In this document: piece by piece, positions 20,142 to 28,595 of the stretch
Layout: every line of letters starts with the position of its first letter
Position numbering within the stretch: position 1 is the stretch's first letter
Source of the DNA: an uncultured Aeromonas sp.
GTDB lineage: Bacteria > Pseudomonadota > Gammaproteobacteria > Enterobacterales > Aeromonadaceae
DNA: 35,136 bases
Direction: 5' to 3'
NCBI GenBank assembly: GCA_945957575.1
Contig: CAMFLW010000022.1
Coordinates: forward strand, 1-35,136
Made by a program: the position numbers and the translations under genes
The notes under the pieces: model-generated
Database searches by the model: none
Told to the model about the DNA's origin: nothing
Seen by the model: the letters and a program-made list of their open reading frames with translations, nothing else

Positions 20142-20768
20142 TTAGCGAGCCTGAATTGGCGCCGTCACGTACTTGAACAGGAAATCTGTCACCTCTTCGC
20201 GCGCCGGGCGCTGAGGTTGATTGATCATCTGCATCATCACATAACCAAAACCGGTCAGAGAGCGGGCCAGATCCTGTGCCGACAGCACGCTGGTTATCTC
20301 CCCTGCATCCATGGCAGTTTGCAGCTCACTGGCAATCAGCTCAAGGCAGTGATCGAGCAGCCGGGTATAGCGGGGCCATACCTCTTCCCGAACCGAGGAA
20401 CTCCACTCCAGCCAGATACCGGCATAATCCGGTTGATCGTAGGCAGCATCGACAGAGAGACGTACATGACGCTGGATCTTGTCGAAAATGGAGCCCTGGT
20501 CACCGTATGCCTGTGACAGCGTCTGGTTCACGAAGCGTTCGATCTCGGCCAATACCTCATCTACCAACTCCTCGCGGGTGTTGAAATAGTTGAAGACGGT
20601 GGCCACAGAGACCTTGGCCTGCTCGGCGATTTCGGCGTGACCGGCACGACCGATACCGCGGCGGGAGAACACTTCGATGGCACATTCCATCAGTTGATTG
20701 CGACGAGCCTCCGGCGACAGCCGGGTACGACGTCGTATTTCTGCGCGTGGTTCCATAGTTTTTATCAT
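20142..20768 (-). CDS. litR: LitR/HapR/LuxR-type quorum-sensing master regulator (TetR family)
   Basis: TetR-fold DNA-binding regulator at the end of the quorum-sensing phosphorelay in vibrios. Orthologues in aeromonads are called LitR. The 208 residues carry RRRTRLSPEARRNQLMECAIEVF and a helix-turn-helix with EIAEQAKVSVATVFNYFNTREELVDEVL, nearly the same as HapR and LuxR. The ligand-pocket and dimer region (WLEWSSSVREEVWPRYT) also matches. Beside hpt is the vibrio arrangement. Two starts are possible: ATG at 20768 (MIKTMEPRAE) or 20756 (MEPRAE); neither has a clear ribosome site, which may mean low or regulated translation by a small RNA. Confidence 0.9.
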   Translation of the reverse strand: MIKTMEPRAEIRRRTRLSPEARRNQLMECAIEVFSRRGIGRAGHAEIAEQAKVSVATVFNYFNTREELVDEVLAEIERFVNQTLSQAYGDQGSIFDKIQRHVRLSVDAAYDQPDYAGIWLEWSSSVREEVWPRYTRLLDHCLELIASELQTAMDAGEITSVLSAQDLARSLTGFGYVMMQMINQPQRPAREEVTDFLFKYVTAPIQAR

Positions 20769-20775
20769 CTAATAG

Positions 20776-20797
20776 TTATTGATTATGGTGTTTATAG
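20776..20797. promoter_or_regulatory. Possible LitR/LuxR-type operator in the litR-hpt gap
   Basis: TTATTGAT (20776-20783) is a perfect left half of the LuxR/HapR operator TTATTGATAAATTTATCAATAA. The right half is weak; 14 of 22 positions match overall. It sits right in front of litR, where HapR and LuxR repress themselves. The assignment is an inference from family knowledge. Confidence 0.35.
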
Positions 20798-20894
20798 TAT
20801 TGTAACTAATCATGCCTGAGTGCCTGCTAACTCTATCAATTAAAATAAGCCGATAAAAGCACCACGTATATATGGCGCCTCTCGACACGGGTGG

Positions 20895-20942
20895 TAGAAT
20901 CATCGGTTTTGATGTTCATGAATGGCCAAATCCCCTTTGGCC
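20895..20942 (+). promoter_or_regulatory. Possible hpt -10 and leader hairpin
   Basis: TAGAAT (20895-20900) is a possible -10, with no convincing -35. In the leader, GGCCAAA (20924-20930) and TTTGGCC (20936-20942) form a perfect 7-bp stem with loop TCCCC, ending four bases before the GGGAG ribosome site (20947-20951). There is no T tract, so a terminator is unlikely; an effect on translation or RNA stability is possible. Confidence 0.4.
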
Positions 20943-20957
20943 TTATGGGAGTAAGTG

Positions 20958-21488
20958 ATGAAACACACTGTCGAGGTGATGATCTCCGAGGCTGAAGTCG
21001 CCGCCCGGATCGCCAAATTGGGTGAAGAGATCACCGCCCGCTATCAGGGTTCTGACGAAGTCGTGATGATTGCGCTGCTGCGCGGCTCCTGCATCTTCCT
21101 GGCCGACCTCTGCCGTCAGTGCCAGCTACCCATCACCCTGGACTTCATGACCGCCTCCAGCTATGGATCCGGCATGCACAGCACCCGTGATGTGCGCATC
21201 CTCAAAGATCTGGATGACGACATCAAGGGCAAGGATGTGGTGATCGTCGAAGACATCATCGACACCGGGTACACCCTCAACAAGGTGCGCGAGATCCTCT
21301 CCCTGCGTGAGCCGAAATCCCTTGCCATCTGCACCCTGCTGGACAAACCCTCCCGCCGCGAAGTGCAGGTGCCGGTTGACTGGATTGGCTTTGCCATCCC
21401 GGATGAATTCGTGGTCGGCTGCGGCATCGACTACGCCCAGAAGTACCGCAACCTGCCCTTCATTGGTAAAGTGGTACCACAAGAGTAA
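20958..21488 (+). CDS. hpt: Hypoxanthine phosphoribosyltransferase
   Basis: Purine salvage enzyme that makes IMP (and more weakly GMP) from the base and PRPP. The 176 residues contain the PRPP-binding loop [13 protein letters not shown] (94-106) and the N-terminal [14 protein letters not shown], the same as in E. coli Hpt. GTG (20955) and ATG (20958) are adjacent; ATG is chosen because GGGAG is then six bases away. It is divergent from litR and is followed by yadG and yadH, as in E. coli, though the carbonic anhydrase gene can that lies between them there is absent here. Confidence 0.96.
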   Translation: MKHTVEVMISEAEVAARIAKLGEEITARYQGSDEVVMIALLRGSCIFLADLCRQCQLPITLDFMTASSYGSGMHSTRDVRILKDLDDDIKGKDVVIVEDIIDTGYTLNKVREILSLREPKSLAICTLLDKPSRREVQVPVDWIGFAIPDEFVVGCGIDYAQKYRNLPFIGKVVPQE

Positions 21489-21543
21489 ACAAGGTTATAA
21501 CCCCCCCCAGAATGGGATGACTCTCAACCATTTTCTGTCTGCA

Positions 21544-21563
21544 GGCGGCCTCGGTCGCCTTTT
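21544..21563 (+). terminator. Weak terminator after hpt
   Basis: GGCGGC and GTCGCC (one G-T pair) form a 6-bp stem with a CTCG loop, followed by four Ts. It lies between hpt and yadG and would give partial termination. A run of eight Cs (21501-21508) precedes it. Confidence 0.45.
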
Positions 21564-21600
21564 CTGTATCGAGCCGGATTCAACCATCACAGAGGTTGCA

Positions 21601-22518
21601 ATGAACGCACTGGAAATCAGCGGCCTGAAAAAGACCTATCAGGGGGGCGTCGAAGCCCTTAAAGGCATCGATCTCACCGTCAGGCAGGGGGATTTCTTCG
21701 CCCTGCTCGGCCCCAACGGGGCGGGCAAGTCCACCACCATCGGCGTTATCAGCTCGTTGGTGAACAAGAGTGGCGGCAAGGTGAAGGTATTCGGCTATGA
21801 CATCGACACCCATCTGGAACAGGCCAAGGCCCAGCTCGGGCTGGTGCCGCAGGAGTTCAACTTCAGCCAGTTCGAGAAGGTGATCCAGATTGTCACCCAT
21901 CAGGCCGGTTTCTACGGCGTGCCCAAGGCAGAAGCGAAAATTCGCGCCGAGAAGTACCTGCGCCAGCTCGATCTGTGGGAGAAGCGCGACATGCCGGCCC
22001 GCACCCTCTCCGGCGGCATGAAGCGCCGCCTGATGATCGCCCGCGCCCTGATGCACGAGCCCAAGCTGCTGATCCTCGATGAACCGACCGCCGGGGTAGA
22101 TATCGAGATCCGCCGCTCCATGTGGAGTTTCCTCAAGGATCTCAACGAGCAGGGCGTCACCATCATCCTCACCACCCACTATCTGGAAGAGGCGGAGATG
22201 CTCTGCCGCAACATCGGCATCATCGACAAGGGTCGCCTGATCGAGAACACCAGCATGAAAAACCTGCTGGGCAAGCTGGGCCGCGAGACCTTTCTGCTCG
22301 ATCTGGCGCCAGGTTCTGCCGTACCAAACGTGCCCGAATTCAACGGCCGCATGCCGGATGAGCGCACCCTGGAAGTGGATCTCGACAAGAGCCAGTCCCT
22401 CAACAGCCTGTTCGAGCAGCTGTCACACCAGCAGGTACAGGTACTGAGCATGCGCAACAAAGCCAACCGGCTGGAAGAGCTGTTTGTCACCCTGGTCGAA
22501 GAGGGGAGAAGAGCATGA
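21601..22518 (+). CDS. yadG: ABC transporter ATP-binding protein YadG
   Basis: ATPase subunit of an ABC-2-type exporter of unknown substrate. The 305 residues compare with 308 in E. coli YadG. It has Walker A GPNGAGKST (37-45), a Q-loop in LVPQEFNF, signature LSGGMKRR, Walker B LLILDEPTAGVD and the H-loop in LTTHYLEEAE. About 80 C-terminal residues form the extra domain typical of drug/polysaccharide-type exporters. The frame is open further upstream, but the ATG giving MNALEISGLKKTY, with AGAGG before it, is chosen. Its stop overlaps yadH by 4 bases. Confidence 0.94.
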   Translation: MNALEISGLKKTYQGGVEALKGIDLTVRQGDFFALLGPNGAGKSTTIGVISSLVNKSGGKVKVFGYDIDTHLEQAKAQLGLVPQEFNFSQFEKVIQIVTHQAGFYGVPKAEAKIRAEKYLRQLDLWEKRDMPARTLSGGMKRRLMIARALMHEPKLLILDEPTAGVDIEIRRSMWSFLKDLNEQGVTIILTTHYLEEAEMLCRNIGIIDKGRLIENTSMKNLLGKLGRETFLLDLAPGSAVPNVPEFNGRMPDERTLEVDLDKSQSLNSLFEQLSHQQVQVLSMRNKANRLEELFVTLVEEGRRA

Positions 22519-23288
22519 ACCTGACCACTTACTACATCGCCTTCAAGAGCATTCTGGCCAAAGAGGTGAGTCGCTTTACCCGGATCTGGATCCAGACCCT
22601 GGTGCCACCCGCCATCACCATGAGCCTCTACTTCGTCATCTTCGGCAACCTGATCGGTTCGCGCATCGGTGACATGGGCGGCTTCACCTACATGGAGTTC
22701 ATCGTGCCCGGCCTCATCATGATGTCGGTGATCACCAACTCCTACTCCAACGTCGCCTCCTCCTTCTTCAGCGCCAAGTTCCAGCGCAACGTGGAGGAGC
22801 TGCTGGTGGCGCCGGTGCCCAACTACGTCATCATCGCCGGTTACGTGGGTGGTGGCGTGGCACGCGGCCTCTGCGTCGGTCTCATCGTCACCCTGGTGTC
22901 GCTCTTCTTCGTGCCGCTGCAGATCCACCATCTGTTCAGCGTCTGCGTGACCGTGCTGCTGACCGCCATCCTCTTCTCGCTGGGTGGCCTCATCAACGCG
23001 GTGTTTGCCAAGACTTTCGACGACATCAGCATCATCCCCACCTTCGTGCTGACGCCGCTCACCTATCTGGGCGGGGTGTTCTACTCCATCAGCCTGCTGC
23101 CCTCCTTCTGGCAGGGGGTCTCCCAGGTAAACCCCATCATCTACATGGTGAACGCGTTCCGTTTCGGCTTCCTCGGTATCTCCGACGTACCGCTCGGCAC
23201 CGCCTACCTCATCATCATCGGCTTCATCGTCGCCCTCTACGGTCTGGCCTGGTGGCTTATCTCGCGCGGCACCGGTCTGCGCCACTGA
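22515..23288 (+). CDS. yadH: ABC-2 type transporter permease YadH
   Basis: Inner-membrane partner of YadG. The 257 residues compare with 256 in E. coli. About six hydrophobic segments are visible. The central loop FFSAKFQRNVEELLVAPVPN is the coupling region seen in ABC-2 permeases, and LTPLTYLGGVFYSISLLP is the family's conserved amphipathic stretch. The start overlaps the yadG stop as ATGA, and a strong terminator follows. The substrate is unknown. Confidence 0.94.
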   Translation: MNLTTYYIAFKSILAKEVSRFTRIWIQTLVPPAITMSLYFVIFGNLIGSRIGDMGGFTYMEFIVPGLIMMSVITNSYSNVASSFFSAKFQRNVEELLVAPVPNYVIIAGYVGGGVARGLCVGLIVTLVSLFFVPLQIHHLFSVCVTVLLTAILFSLGGLINAVFAKTFDDISIIPTFVLTPLTYLGGVFYSISLLPSFWQGVSQVNPIIYMVNAFRFGFLGISDVPLGTAYLIIIGFIVALYGLAWWLISRGTGLRH

Positions 23289-23294
23289 TAGCCA

Positions 23295-23324
23295 AAACGG
23301 GCACCTCGCGGTGCCCGTTTTTTA
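23295..23324 (+). terminator. Rho-independent terminator of hpt-yadG-yadH
   Basis: AAAACGGGCACC (23295-23306) pairs with GGTGCCCGTTTT, loop TCGC, with six Ts at 23319-23324. It starts seven bases after the yadH stop. Confidence 0.92.
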
Positions 23325-23405
23325 TCTCCCTCCAAATGTTGCCACTTCCACCAACTAGCGACCTTCGCAATAACCTGCCTCTTATTAAGGATTTACCTGA
23401 CGCCT

Positions 23406-23447
23406 TGTGATCCACCGCAACTTTCGAATTACCCCCAAAGGTATAAT
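23406..23447 (+). promoter_or_regulatory. Predicted yjiM promoter with possible CRP half-site
   Basis: TATAAT (23442-23447) is a perfect -10; the -35 region (about 23419-23424) is poor. TGTGA (23406-23410) is one perfect half of a CRP site whose centre would be near -40, the class II position, but the other half matches only 2 of 5. In the leader, GGACGTGCC (23458-23466) and GGCACATCC (23476-23484) can pair with one mismatch. The remaining bases of the 231-base gap show nothing I can name. Confidence 0.45.
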
Positions 23448-23519
23448 TCTCGCGGTTGGACGTGCCGTCACGGATGGCACATCCGTCTCTTCAATTCTTT
23501 CATCAGGGCAGGATCGCCT

Positions 23520-24671
23520 ATGTCACTTATCACCGAGTTGCCAGCCATTTTCGATAGTTTTTCAGATGCCCGTCGTCAGGGCTTTCTGGCTGTGATGGCA
23601 CTCAAGGAGCGACAGATCCCCCTGGTCGGCACCTACTGCACCTTTATGCCGCAGGAGGTGGCGATGGCAGCCGGCGCCGTGGTGGTATCGCTCTGCTCCA
23701 CCAGCGACGAGACCATCGAGGAGGCCGAGAAAGACCTGCCTCGCAACCTCTGTCCGCTGATCAAGAGCAGCTACGGTTTCGGCAAGACCGACAAGTGCCC
23801 CTACTTCTACTTCTCCGATCTGGTGGTGGGGGAAACCACCTGCGACGGCAAGAAGAAGATGTACGAGTACATGGCCGAGTTCAAACCGGTGCATGTGATG
23901 CAGTTGCCCAACCGCGCCGATGACGAAGCCTCCCGCACCCTGTGGCGCAGCGAAATCGTCCGCTTCAAGGAGTTGCTGGAGCAGCAGTTCGGCAAGCCCA
24001 TCAGCGAGCAGGCATTGCGAGACGCCATCGTGCTGAAAAACCGCGAGCGCCGCGCGCTGGCCGATTTCTACCGGCTGGGCCAGCTCAATCCGCCGGCACT
24101 CAGCGGTACCGACCTGCTCAAGGTGGTCTATGGTGCCACCTTCCGCTTCGACAAGGAGCAGCTCATCGGCGAGCTGCAGGAGATGACCCGCCGCATCAAG
24201 GCCGAGTATGCCGAGGGCAAGCGGCTCGATGCCCGTCCGCGCATCCTCATCACCGGCTGCCCCATCGGCGGCGCAGCTGACAAGGTGGTGCGCCTCATCG
24301 AGGAGCACGGCGGCTGGGTGGTAGGTTACGAGAACTGCACCGGCGCCAAGGCGACCGAGCAGTGCGTCAGCGAACAGGGCGACCCGTTCGATGCGCTGAC
24401 CGACAAGTATCTGGCCATCGGCTGCTCCTGCATCTCCCCCAACCACCAGCGCATGAAGCTGCTGAGCCAGATGGTGGAGGAGTATCAGGCAGACGGGGTG
24501 ATCGATGTGATCCTGCAGGCCTGCCACACCTATGCGGTGGAGTCGCTCGCCATCAAGCGCCATGTGCGCGAACGCCATGGCATCCCCTACATGGCAGTCG
24601 AGACCGACTACTCCAGCGCCGACAAGGGACAACTGGCGACCCGGCTGGCCGCCTTTATCGAAATGCTGTGA
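23520..24671 (+). CDS. yjiM: 2-hydroxyacyl-CoA dehydratase-like protein YjiM (HgdB family)
   Basis: Member of the D-component family of 2-hydroxyacyl-CoA dehydratases, iron-sulfur enzymes that remove water from 2-hydroxyacyl-CoA through a ketyl radical. The E. coli protein of the same name and length (383 residues) has no proven substrate. The sequence is very close to what I recall of E. coli Yji[67 protein letters not shown]. Conserved cysteines in these motifs could bind the 4Fe-4S cluster. Only one dehydratase subunit is present, not the usual two. AGGA precedes the start. Its activator yjiL follows ten bases later. Confidence 0.92.
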   Translation: MSLITELPAIFDSFSDARRQGFLAVMALKERQIPLVGTYCTFMPQEVAMAAGAVVVSLCSTSDETIEEAEKDLPRNLCPLIKSSYGFGKTDKCPYFYFSDLVVGETTCDGKKKMYEYMAEFKPVHVMQLPNRADDEASRTLWRSEIVRFKELLEQQFGKPISEQALRDAIVLKNRERRALADFYRLGQLNPPALSGTDLLKVVYGATFRFDKEQLIGELQEMTRRIKAEYAEGKRLDARPRILITGCPIGGAADKVVRLIEEHGGWVVGYENCTGAKATEQCVSEQGDPFDALTDKYLAIGCSCISPNHQRMKLLSQMVEEYQADGVIDVILQACHTYAVESLAIKRHVRERHGIPYMAVETDYSSADKGQLATRLAAFIEML

Positions 24672-24680
24672 GGAGGCGTA

Positions 24681-25463
24681 GTGTCACTCTCCATCGGGAT
24701 TGACTCGGGCTCCACCGCGACCAAGGGGATCCTGTTCGACCACAGGGATGGCGGGCGTATCGTCCGCCGTTTTCTGGTACCGACCCCCTTTCGTCCGCTG
24801 GCCGCCATCGAGCAAGGCTGGGAGGAGCTCTCGGCCGATTTGCCAGAGCGCCCCCACCTGACCCTGACCGGCTATGGCCGGGATCTGGCGTCGTTCGCCG
24901 ATCGCCGGGTTACCGAGATCTCCTGCCACGGGCTGGGGGCTCGCCTGCTCTGCCCGTCGGTACACACCGTCATCGATATCGGCGGGCAGGATAGCAAGGT
25001 GATCCAGCTCGATAGCGACGGCAACCTCACCGACTTTCTGATGAACGACAAGTGCGCCGCCGGTACCGGTCGCTTTCTCGAGGTGATCACCCGCACTCTG
25101 GGTGCCCGGGTAGAGCAGCTTGACGAACTGCTGCAAGGGGCCGAGCCCCACGACATCAGCAGCATGTGCACCGTGTTTGCCGAATCGGAGGCGATCAGCC
25201 TGCGTTCGGCGGGCATTCCCGCCGAGTCGATCCTGGCCGGCATCGTCCGCTCCATGGCCCGGCGTAGCGCCAACTTTATCGGCCGCCTCGGCGCCAGACC
25301 GAGCGTGCTCTTTACCGGCGGCGTCAGCCACTGCGCCACCTTCCGCCACTATCTGGCCGAAGGGGTGGGCTGCGAAGTAGCCACCCACCCGGATGCCCAG
25401 TTTGCCGGTGCGCTGGGGGCCGCCCTGTTCGGCGCCCGCGCCAGCACGGGAGGCAAATCATGA
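24681..25463 (+). CDS. yjiL: Activator of 2-hydroxyacyl-CoA dehydratase, YjiL (HgdC family ATPase)
   Basis: ATP-driven electron injector of the BadF/BadG/HgdC family that activates the dehydratase. The 260 residues show the ASKHA-fold phosphate loop GIDSGSTATKG (6-16), DIGGQDSKVIQLD, and two cysteines that in HgdC hold one 4Fe-4S cluster across the dimer: Cys125 in NDKCAAGTGR and Cys163 in SMCTVFAESE. The second adenosine motif is FTGGVSH. The start is GTG with AGGAGG just upstream. It lies between yjiM and a small DUF3343 gene whose start overlaps its stop by 4 bases. Confidence 0.93.
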   Translation: MSLSIGIDSGSTATKGILFDHRDGGRIVRRFLVPTPFRPLAAIEQGWEELSADLPERPHLTLTGYGRDLASFADRRVTEISCHGLGARLLCPSVHTVIDIGGQDSKVIQLDSDGNLTDFLMNDKCAAGTGRFLEVITRTLGARVEQLDELLQGAEPHDISSMCTVFAESEAISLRSAGIPAESILAGIVRSMARRSANFIGRLGARPSVLFTGGVSHCATFRHYLAEGVGCEVATHPDAQFAGALGAALFGARASTGGKS

Positions 25464-25717
25464 ATCAGGAGTTTCTCTACCTGTTCCACTCCACCCTCGG
25501 CACAGTCAGACTGCGCAAGCGGCTGGAGCAACACGGTCAGTCATTTCGGGTCTGCGACGTGCCGCGCCTGCTTAGCGCCGGCTGTGGCCTTGCCATTCGC
25601 CTCCACTGCCCGCCAGACGAGTGGCAACAGTGGTGCCAGAGTGGTGAAACCGCCGCCGTCTTTCGCTGCGAAGCGGACGGCGACTATCAGGAGCTGGCCC
25701 GCTATCCGGCCGCCTGA
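25460..25717 (+). CDS. DUF3343 small protein, putative Se/S carrier-like
   Basis: An 85-residue protein of the DUF3343 family, a small domain often found beside redox or selenium-linked genes. Its function is unproven. The family hallmark is VPRLLSAGCGLAIR (34-47), including the conserved SAGCG with Cys42; Cys32 and Cys50 lie nearby. Its ATG overlaps the yjiL stop (ATGA), so it is made with YjiL. Operon position suggests a helper role for the YjiM/YjiL pair, for example sulfur or electron handling; this is inference. Confidence 0.82.
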   Translation: MNQEFLYLFHSTLGTVRLRKRLEQHGQSFRVCDVPRLLSAGCGLAIRLHCPPDEWQQWCQSGETAAVFRCEADGDYQELARYPAA

Positions 25718-25851
25718 GCCGGCTGGAACAATCCCATTTAACCGCCCGACAGCTGATCGTGGCAGCAAGCGCATTCACCGGGCACTGGAGATGGCCTGTG
25801 CCACACGGCACGGGAGCCGCCACGCCCGCATTTACAACAAGGAGCAATACC

Positions 25852-26847
25852 ATGTACAACACTCACACGGCCAAACGCTGGCTGACTGGCCTGCTGATGT
25901 CCGGCTGCCTGCTCGCCTCCCAGGCGATCGCGACCCCCTCCGGCAAGGATATGACCATCTGGTTTGATCTCGGCGGCCCAGTCGGCGAATCCTACGTCAC
26001 CGTGGTGCAAAATGGCGCCAAACAGGCGGCAGAGGATCTGGAGGTGGATCTGCGACTGGTCTACTCCGACTGGCAACCCCAGAAAATGATCGAGAACTTC
26101 AAGCAAGCGGTAGCCGCCAAGCCCACCGGCATCGTGGTGATGGGCCACCCCGGCGACAGCGCCTATCAGCCGCTGATTGCCGACGCCATCAACAAGGGGA
26201 TCAAGGTGACCTCAGTGGATACCGAACTCTCCGGCACCATGGCCAACGAATTGAGCAACGGCTTTGGTTATGTAGGCGACAACAACGCCACCCGCGGCAT
26301 CAATCTGGCCAAAGAGGCCCTGCGCCGCAGCGGCCTGAAGAAAGGTGACCGCACCATGGTGTGGGGCATCAAGGATATTGCCCAGCGCAGCGACTCCACC
26401 CGTGGCCTGATCAAGACCCTGGAAGAGGCGGGCATGAAGGTCGATTTCATCCAGATCTCGCAGGAAGTGGACAAAGACCCGACCCTAGGCGCCCCGGTTG
26501 TCACCTCCTATCTGGCCACCCATCCCGACGTGAAGATGGTGCTGGTGGATCACGGGGCCCTGACAGCCCAGATGGGCAACTTCCTGCGCAACGCCGCCGT
26601 CAAACCCGGTGAGCTGTTTGTCGCCGGTTTCAGCCTCTCTCCCGCCACCGCAGACGGGATCCAGTCCGGTTATGTGCAGCTGGTGGCCGATTGCCAACCC
26701 TACCTGATGGGTTACCTCTCGGTAGTTCAGCTGGTACTAAGCGAGCGTTACGGTTTCGCCGGTCTGGACATCAACACCGGGGCCGGTTTTGTCACCAAAG
26801 ACAACATCGCACTCATCGCCCCGCTGGCGGCCAAAGGTCTGCGCTAA
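25852..26847 (+). CDS. Sugar ABC transporter substrate-binding protein (RbsB-like)
   Basis: Periplasmic binding protein of the CUT2/pentose-hexose class. The 331 residues start with a signal peptide (MYNTHTAKRW, hydrophobic core, probable cut after ASQAIA). An upstream SGC could mimic a lipobox, but the -3 residue is Met. The two-lobe fold is visible in QNGAKQAAEDL, IVVMGHPGDSAYQPLI, VDTELSGTMANE and FSLSPATADGIQSGYV. The frame is open from 25759, but the ATG at 25852 has AAGGAG seven bases upstream. The ATPase gene starts directly after its stop. The sugar cannot be read from sequence; the following GH4 enzyme points to a glycoside. Confidence 0.9.
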   Translation: MYNTHTAKRWLTGLLMSGCLLASQAIATPSGKDMTIWFDLGGPVGESYVTVVQNGAKQAAEDLEVDLRLVYSDWQPQKMIENFKQAVAAKPTGIVVMGHPGDSAYQPLIADAINKGIKVTSVDTELSGTMANELSNGFGYVGDNNATRGINLAKEALRRSGLKKGDRTMVWGIKDIAQRSDSTRGLIKTLEEAGMKVDFIQISQEVDKDPTLGAPVVTSYLATHPDVKMVLVDHGALTAQMGNFLRNAAVKPGELFVAGFSLSPATADGIQSGYVQLVADCQPYLMGYLSVVQLVLSERYGFAGLDINTGAGFVTKDNIALIAPLAAKGLR

Positions 26848-27606
26848 ATGGCACCACTGGCCCTCGAGCTGCACGGGCTGAACAAATGGTTCGGCCCGGT
26901 GCAGGCCCTGCGGGATATCCATTTTCAACAGCGGGCGGGTGAAGTGGTCGCCCTGCTTGGCGACAACGGCGCCGGCAAGTCGACCCTGATCCGGGTGATT
27001 GCCGGTGCCGAACCGTTCGGCAGCGGCACCCTGACCGTCGCCGGGCAGACGGTGGCGGGCGATAGCTACGATGTACCCACCGCCCGTCGGCTCGGCATCG
27101 AGACCGTCTATCAGAGTGGCGCTCTCGGCGAGCAACAGAGCGTCTGGCGCAACCTCTTTCTGGGGCGCCATCTGCGCAATCGCTGGGGCTTCATCGACCG
27201 GCAGGAGGAGCGACGCCGGGCCGCCGAGCTGCTGCGGGTGCTCCATTTTCGCGGCATCGGTGCCAATGTCGATGCGCCGGTCAGCCTGCTCTCCGGTGGT
27301 GAGCGGCAGGGGCTGGCCATCGGCCGCGCCATGCTGTTTGACGCCCGGCTGGTGATCCTTGATGAACCGACCACCGCCCTCTCCCTCGGTGAGGTAGAGA
27401 AGGTGCTCAGCTTTATCGAACAGCTACGGGCACAGGGGCGTGCCTGCCTGCTCATCACCCACAACATGGCCGATGCCTACCGGGTTGCCGACCGCTTCGT
27501 GGTGATGGACAGGGGCGCCATCGTCGCCCAGTACCACAAGGCCGACATGACCCTCCCTGCCCTGCAGCAGGCGCTGCTGGATGCCGTCAGAAGGGGCAGC
27601 CAATGA
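26848..27606 (+). CDS. Sugar ABC transporter ATP-binding protein, single-domain
   Basis: ATPase that powers the importer. The 252 residues hold one nucleotide-binding domain: Walker A GDNGAGKST (38-46), Q-loop in TVYQSGAL, signature LSGGERQ, Walker B LVILDEPTTAL and H-loop in LITHNMADA. RbsA-type ATPases in this class usually carry two fused domains (about 500 residues); this is the shorter FrcA-like form, which must act as a homodimer. It abuts the binding-protein stop (TAA ATG) and overlaps the permease by 4 bases, so the three subunits are tightly coupled. Confidence 0.92.
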   Translation: MAPLALELHGLNKWFGPVQALRDIHFQQRAGEVVALLGDNGAGKSTLIRVIAGAEPFGSGTLTVAGQTVAGDSYDVPTARRLGIETVYQSGALGEQQSVWRNLFLGRHLRNRWGFIDRQEERRRAAELLRVLHFRGIGANVDAPVSLLSGGERQGLAIGRAMLFDARLVILDEPTTALSLGEVEKVLSFIEQLRAQGRACLLITHNMADAYRVADRFVVMDRGAIVAQYHKADMTLPALQQALLDAVRRGSQ

Positions 27607-28586
27607 GACAGTTCCTGCTCGCCCATCGCGCGCCTTTACTGACCGGGCTGATCCTGCTGCTGCTGTGGGGGCTGTTTGCCAGCATCAGTCCGGTCACCTT
27701 TTTCCATGGCCGGATCTACACCTCCCTGCTCTCGACCATTCCGCTGACCATCCTGCTGGCACTGGGGATGACCCTGCTGATCATCGCCCGCGAGATCGAT
27801 ATGAGCTTTCCGGCAATCATCGCGCTGGGGGGATTTATCTTCGCCTGGCTGTTCCAGCACACCGGCTCGCCGCTGCTGGCGCTGCTGGGGGCGATGGCGG
27901 GCGGGCTGCTGTGCGGGCTGCTCAATGCCCTGCTGATCGTGCAGTTCCAGATCCCCTCCATCATCGCCACTATCGGTACCCAGTTCTTTATCGGCGGCCT
28001 CACCACTGTTCTGGCCGACGGACTGGCCCTCAGTCTGCCCGAGATCCGCGATACCTTGCTCCATACCCTGCTGACAGGGCGAGCGTGGGAGTGGCTGCCC
28101 GCCCAGGCTCTCTGGAGCCTGCTGCTGGCACTACTGCTCTGGCTGCTGCTGGCCCATCACGAGCTGGGGGACAACATCAACTTCATCGGAGACAACCCGG
28201 AGGCCGCCCGCCTGATGGGAGTGCCGGTCAACCGGATGCGACTCGGCCTCTTCATGCTGATGGGGCTGCTCGCCGCGCTGGTCGGGGTGCTGATCAGCGT
28301 CGAGATGAGCAGTTGGTGGCCCAATCAGGGACAGGGTTACATGCTGCTGGTGTTTGCCTCCGTCTTCATCGGCGGTACCTCGGTGCTGGGGGGAAGAGGA
28401 ACCCTGCTGGGCAGCCTTTTTGGTGCCTGCATCATCGGCATGCTGGAGGCGGGCATCATCAGTGCCGGTCTCGATGGCTTCTGGACCCGGCTGGTCTACG
28501 GGGTGATGATCCTCGCCGCCCTGATGATCCACGGCAGCCTGCTGCAACTTCAACAGGGACGCTGGCGTTCCCGTTTTTTCAAATAA
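27603..28586 (+). CDS. Sugar ABC transporter permease (RbsC-like)
   Basis: Inner-membrane channel subunit. The 327 residues contain eight to ten hydrophobic segments. The family's EIDMSFPAIIALGGFIFA segment and the C-terminal VFASVFIGGTSVLGGRGT motif are those of RbsC/XylH-type permeases. The start overlaps the ATPase stop as ATGA. The GH4 gene follows after nine bases. Confidence 0.92.
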   Translation: MRQFLLAHRAPLLTGLILLLLWGLFASISPVTFFHGRIYTSLLSTIPLTILLALGMTLLIIAREIDMSFPAIIALGGFIFAWLFQHTGSPLLALLGAMAGGLLCGLLNALLIVQFQIPSIIATIGTQFFIGGLTTVLADGLALSLPEIRDTLLHTLLTGRAWEWLPAQALWSLLLALLLWLLLAHHELGDNINFIGDNPEAARLMGVPVNRMRLGLFMLMGLLAALVGVLISVEMSSWWPNQGQGYMLLVFASVFIGGTSVLGGRGTLLGSLFGACIIGMLEAGIISAGLDGFWTRLVYGVMILAALMIHGSLLQLQQGRWRSRFFK

Positions 28587-28595
28587 GGTTCTGAC

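Noticed and set aside
21501-21508. Run of eight Cs as a phase-variable tract
   Set aside because: It lies between hpt and yadG outside any reading frame and shows no link to a promoter, so phase variation is not supported.
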